60,915 bases of DNA from Sphingobium quisquiliarum P25 (lineage in GTDB: Bacteria > Pseudomonadota > Alphaproteobacteria > Sphingomonadales > Sphingomonadaceae), in contig NZ_ATHO01000130.1 of assembly GCF_000445065.1 (NCBI RefSeq), forward strand, positions 1-60,915, read 5' to 3'. Every line of letters begins with the position of its first letter. Within the stretch, counting starts at the first letter, position 1. The translations under genes and the position numbers were made by a program. The notes below the pieces were generated by a model. That model did not search any database. It saw only the letters and a list, made by a program, of their open reading frames with translations, and had not been told where the DNA came from. Positions 60,587 to 60,915 of this stretch are shown piece by piece.

Positions 60587-60915
60587 ATGGCCCTTCCTTT
60601 GCCGCCCCAGGTTTCCGCCGCCGATTTCAAGCAGGCGCTCGAACAGTTCGCGCAGGCGGTTGGTTCGCAATGGGTGTTCACGTCCGAAGAAGACGTGATG
60701 CTCTATCGGGACGCCTATTCGCCCTTGTGGGACGAGCCCGATGAACTGATCCCTTCCGCCGCCGTCGCCCCGTCGACCGTTGAGGAAGTGCAGGCGGTCG
60801 TGCGCATCGCCAACCGCTTCAAGGTTCCTCTCTATACCATTTCGACGGGCATGAACCTGGGCTATGGCGGGTCCTCGCCCAATCTGCGCGGCAGCGTGAT
60901 CGTTGATCTCAAGCG
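60587..60915 (+). CDS. VAO/PCMH-family flavoprotein (second copy, partial)
   Basis: The first 109 residues of a second flavoprotein of the p-cresol methylhydroxylase / vanillyl-alcohol oxidase family; the window ends inside it. It parallels the gene at 27.6-29.2 kb almost residue by residue (Q-W-V-F-T-S-E-E-D, L-Y-R-D-A-Y-S-P, V-E-E-V-Q-A-V-V-R-I-A-N and I-S-T-G-x-N-L-G-Y-G-G-S). The ATG at 60587 follows GAGG. It is divergent from the truncated FAD oxidoreductase. Confidence 0.85.
   Translation, partial: MALPLPPQVSAADFKQALEQFAQAVGSQWVFTSEEDVMLYRDAYSPLWDEPDELIPSAAVAPSTVEEVQAVVRIANRFKVPLYTISTGMNLGYGGSSPNLRGSVIVDLK

Overview
High-GC (roughly 63-65%), densely coded DNA that reads as an alphaproteobacterium of the family Sphingomonadaceae (Sphingobium/Novosphingobium type). 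The pointers are two TonB-dependent receptors with a D-I-V/I-V-T-A box, several VanA-like Rieske oxygenases, a PhaB-type reductase, a long PutA and an HWE-type sensor kinase. No database search was possible, so the placement is an inference. No rRNA, tRNA, CRISPR array or complete insertion sequence was seen.

Layout. 1-9.4 kb is mostly housekeeping: the 3' end of putA, a ZIP metal transporter, a cytochrome P450, a CDP-alcohol phosphatidyltransferase, a YaiI/DUF188 protein, a RoxA/YcfD-like ribosomal oxygenase and RluE. It also holds a MerR-type regulator divergent from a glutaredoxin-MauE fusion across a near-canonical mer operator, then DUF1993 and a cytochrome c. 9.4-36 kb is an accessory aromatic-catabolism region. 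It has an FAH/cupin/SDR/ABM/CYP199-like operon, two FAD aromatic hydroxylases, three separate Rieske oxygenases, an extradiol-type dioxygenase with a complete His-His-Glu set, a DHPON-type C-C hydrolase, and a p-cresol-methylhydroxylase-type flavoprotein with its cytochrome c. A TonB receptor and HxlR, TetR, LysR and AraC regulators sit among them.

36-43 kb is envelope and stress biology: a lipoprotein, an L,D-transpeptidase-like protein, a Rap1a/Tai-like protein, phaB, two Crp/Fnr regulators, and a PAS-GAF-PAS-PAS-HWE kinase with a single-domain response regulator. 43-58.7 kb is a second catabolic block: a Tat-signalled SDR, VOC proteins, a large TonB receptor, and an HsaA-like flavin monooxygenase facing a VOC/hydrolase/CMD operon. 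It continues with a DUF4096-TetR fusion regulator, a LysR, a frameshifted acyl-CoA dehydrogenase, a class III CoA-transferase and a GST. From 58.8 kb to the end lies a partial second copy of the 16-29 kb module: a small conserved protein, a 5'-truncated FAD oxidoreductase, and the start of a second PCMH-type flavoprotein.

How the parts may work together (inference). TonB receptors import aromatic substrates. P450, Rieske and flavocytochrome enzymes demethylate or oxidise side chains. Flavin hydroxylases and extradiol-type dioxygenases prepare and open rings. Hydrolases, FAH, CoA-transferase and acyl-CoA dehydrogenase finish the products. Several operator-like palindromes recur at the divergent promoters and suggest small local regulons. 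The most distinctive item is a duplicated module: a phytoene-desaturase-like FAD oxidoreductase, a 70-77-residue protein of unknown function, and a VAO/PCMH flavoprotein.
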